Assembly: GCA_011772595.1 (NCBI GenBank)
Contig: WVZH01000420.1
Span: 14,353 to 20,479 of the forward strand
From: Anaerolineales bacterium
Lineage (GTDB): Bacteria > Chloroflexota > Anaerolineae > Anaerolineales > E44-bin32
Reading direction: 5' to 3'
DNA: 6,127 bases
Under the pieces are notes generated by a model. It searched no databases and was not told where the DNA came from. It was given only the letters and a program-made list of their open reading frames with translations. Both the position numbers and the translations under genes were made by a program. Positions 4,571 through 6,127 of the stretch are shown here, piece after piece (position 1 is the stretch's first letter; the number at the start of each line of letters is the position of its first letter).

Positions 4571-6127
4571 TTGTCAGAGGATAGTTTGAAGGTAGTCGGG
4601 CATGTAGATGTCACGTTGGTTCAACAGGCTCAGCAGGGAGAGGGTGAAGCATTTGCTGCGCTCTTCAATCAACTGCACCAGCCAGTGTTGAACTACATTT
4701 ACCACATGCTTGGGAACCGCCAGGTGGCAGAGGATGTCGCGCAGGATGCTTTCATTCGCGCCCACGAGCGTATTGGCCAGCTTGGCCCACCCTGGGATTT
4801 CAAATCGTGGGTCTTCCGTATTGCCAGCAACTTGGCGGTTGATTATTTACGCGGTCAGCGACGATTTGTAGATCATGAAGAGCCGGAGATGATGGCAGGC
4901 CCGCCTACTACTCGACGACCATCCGAACGCGGCGTTCAGCGAGAGGAGGTGCGTCGCGCAGTTCGACAGACTCTGGATGGTTTGCCGACAGTTTACCGCC
5001 AAGCACTTGTTTTGCGTGAGTTTAACGGTTTCAGTTATCGAGAAGTCTCCCAGGCGCTCGAGTGCACGTATGACAACGCTCGACAATTGGTACATCGGGC
5101 GCGATTACGTTTCCGAGAGCAACATGGACTTCGAATGACTCTCGAAGAAGGTGTTGAACGCTGCAGGGAGTTGGGAGATCTCCTTTCCGCTTATCACGAT
5201 GGTGAGATCGATACGAAACAACGTAAGGCGGTCAGGGCTCACATCTCTGCCTGCCCACAATGTCGGGAAACGGAAGAAGACTTGAAGAAGGTCGGTGCGT
5301 TAGTAGCGGGATTGGCACCGATATGGCCTTCGGAAGGTTGGATGGCGCAAGTTTTAAACCAGGTGGGAATTCAGGAGGTTCCTGCGCCCGTCCCGGGAGG
5401 CGTTGGGGGCGGGGCGGGAATAGGAGGAGGAGGTGCAACCGGCGGTGGGATCAAGGCTTTCATGATGAGTGGCAGCTGGATGATGAAAGTGGGAGCGGTC
5501 GTCATGGCCTCCATCCTCGTAATGGGGGGACTGGTTCTCGCCTCTCTCATTCTGTCGCCGCCGCCACCTCCGCCTCCGCCGTCTGAGACCACCCAAGCGG
5601 TCACAACCGAGCCACCTGACGCAACCTCCTCGGCCCCGCCGAGTACACCGGCACCTGGTGGAGGGGATGTGGAGGAGACGTCGACAAGCACGCCGACGAG
5701 CACAGCCACCACGACCCAGACGCAAACTGCTACAGCGACCGATGGTCCGCCTATAGCCGAAGCCAACGTGAATAGCAACTGCCGCTTCGGTCCCGGTGCT
5801 GTCTACGCCATTATCGGGACTCTTCTGAAGGGAGAAACGGCGCCGATCGACGGTCGCAACGAGGATTGGACTTGGTGGTGGATCGAACGACAAGACGGTC
5901 CTGGACATTGTTGGATTTGGGATGCGCTTGTGACCGTAAGCGGGGATACCAGCGCGGTGCCGCTCATCCAAGCCCCACCCCCTCCAGAACCAGAGGACAC
6001 GGAGCCGCCTTCCGTATCCATCAACCACAGCCCCAGCGGAGGTTTGAAGCCCGACGAAACTGACGTTGTCTCGTTCACCGCTTCGGCAAACGACGATGGT
6101 GGTGTCGAGCGTATCGAGATTTGGGTT
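4571..6127 (+). CDS. ECF sigma factor fused to anti-sigma zinc finger, TM helix, SH3b and Ig-like domain (3' end outside window)
   Basis: One uninterrupted frame of 519 codons runs off the right edge. Domains in order: sigma region 2 (about 27-98, with AEDVAQDAFIRAHERI and FKSWVFRIASNLAVDYLRG); sigma region 4 (about 128-183, LPTVYRQALVLREFNGFSYREVSQ followed by a helix-turn-helix); an anti-sigma zinc finger (about 196-236, C198 then H224-x3-C228-x2-C231, the zf-HC2/ZAS pattern); a Gly-rich linker (276-293); one TM helix (about 304-328); an eight-proline run and a Thr/Ser/Pro-rich stalk (330-390); SH3b (about 397-456, NCRFGPG and CWIWDAL); a second Pro-rich linker; and the start of an Ig-like domain (about 480 on). 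This order predicts sigma and inhibitor inside the cell and SH3b/Ig outside. ECF sigma factors direct RNA polymerase to stress regulons and are normally held by a separate anti-sigma factor; here both are one chain. The TTG start is chosen because of AGAGGTG at 4560-4566 and an in-frame TAG at 4502-4504 with no better start between. Confidence 0.88.
   Translation, partial: MSEDSLKVVGHVDVTLVQQAQQGEGEAFAALFNQLHQPVLNYIYHMLGNRQVAEDVAQDAFIRAHERIGQLGPPWDFKSWVFRIASNLAVDYLRGQRRFVDHEEPEMMAGPPTTRRPSERGVQREEVRRAVRQTLDGLPTVYRQALVLREFNGFSYREVSQALECTYDNARQLVHRARLRFREQHGLRMTLEEGVERCRELGDLLSAYHDGEIDTKQRKAVRAHISACPQCRETEEDLKKVGALVAGLAPIWPSEGWMAQVLNQVGIQEVPAPVPGGVGGGAGIGGGGATGGGIKAFMMSGSWMMKVGAVVMASILVMGGLVLASLILSPPPPPPPPSETTQAVTTEPPDATSSAPPSTPAPGGGDVEETSTSTPTSTATTTQTQTATATDGPPIAEANVNSNCRFGPGAVYAIIGTLLKGETAPIDGRNEDWTWWWIERQDGPGHCWIWDALVTVSGDTSAVPLIQAPPPPEPEDTEPPSVSINHSPSGGLKPDETDVVSFTASANDDGGVERIEIWV

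Noticed and set aside
5354..6028. Minus-strand frame of 224 codons opposite the sigma fusion
   Set aside because: Arg/Gly/Cys-rich low-complexity translation, the shadow of Pro/Thr/Gly-rich coding on the plus strand. The plus-strand frame has recognisable SH3b and TM features over the same bases.

Overview
The window looks like chromosomal DNA of a free-living bacterium, most likely a member of the Chloroflexota (Anaerolineae-like). That placement is an inference from protein style. An ECF sigma factor is fused to an anti-sigma zinc finger, a Thr/Pro-rich linker and a Cys-containing SH3b domain. A secreted phosphodiester-glycosidase (NAGPA-type) protein also carries an SH3b domain, and there is a divergent FtsH-like AAA protein. 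No tRNA, rRNA, insertion sequence or CRISPR array was seen.

Layout. (1) Positions 1-665, minus strand: the N-terminal 221 codons of a membrane-anchored FtsH-like AAA+ ATPase that runs off the left edge. (2) 854-1417, minus: an unrecognised single-pass membrane protein of 187 aa, 188 bp upstream of the ATPase gene and in the same direction. (3) 1418-1915: a 498-bp region between divergent genes, with no convincing gene but an inverted repeat, a direct repeat, a weak promoter and open-frame fragments. (4) 1916-2608, plus: a predicted lipoprotein of 230 aa with no recognised family. (5) 2609-2725: a short gap between convergent genes, with three TGCGGTT copies and a small inverted repeat. (6) 2726-4351, minus: a 541-aa exported protein with a NAGPA/phosphodiester glycosidase domain and a C-terminal SH3b domain. 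(7) 4352-4570: a divergent control region with overlapping back-to-back promoters and a leader hairpin. (8) 4571 to the right edge, plus: at least 519 codons of one polypeptide with, in order, ECF sigma regions 2 and 4, an anti-sigma zinc finger, a Gly-rich linker, a transmembrane helix, a Pro/Thr-rich stalk, SH3b, and the start of an Ig-like domain.

The most interesting unit is the divergent pair at 2726-6127. On its face the sigma fusion is a one-polypeptide transmembrane signalling device: a wall-facing SH3b/Ig-like part outside, a zinc-finger inhibitor and the sigma factor inside. Its neighbour exports an enzyme with a similar SH3b module, and the two genes appear to share a control region. 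A cell-surface sensor that controls an envelope-acting glycosidase is a reasonable hypothesis, but nothing in the sequence proves the regulatory link.
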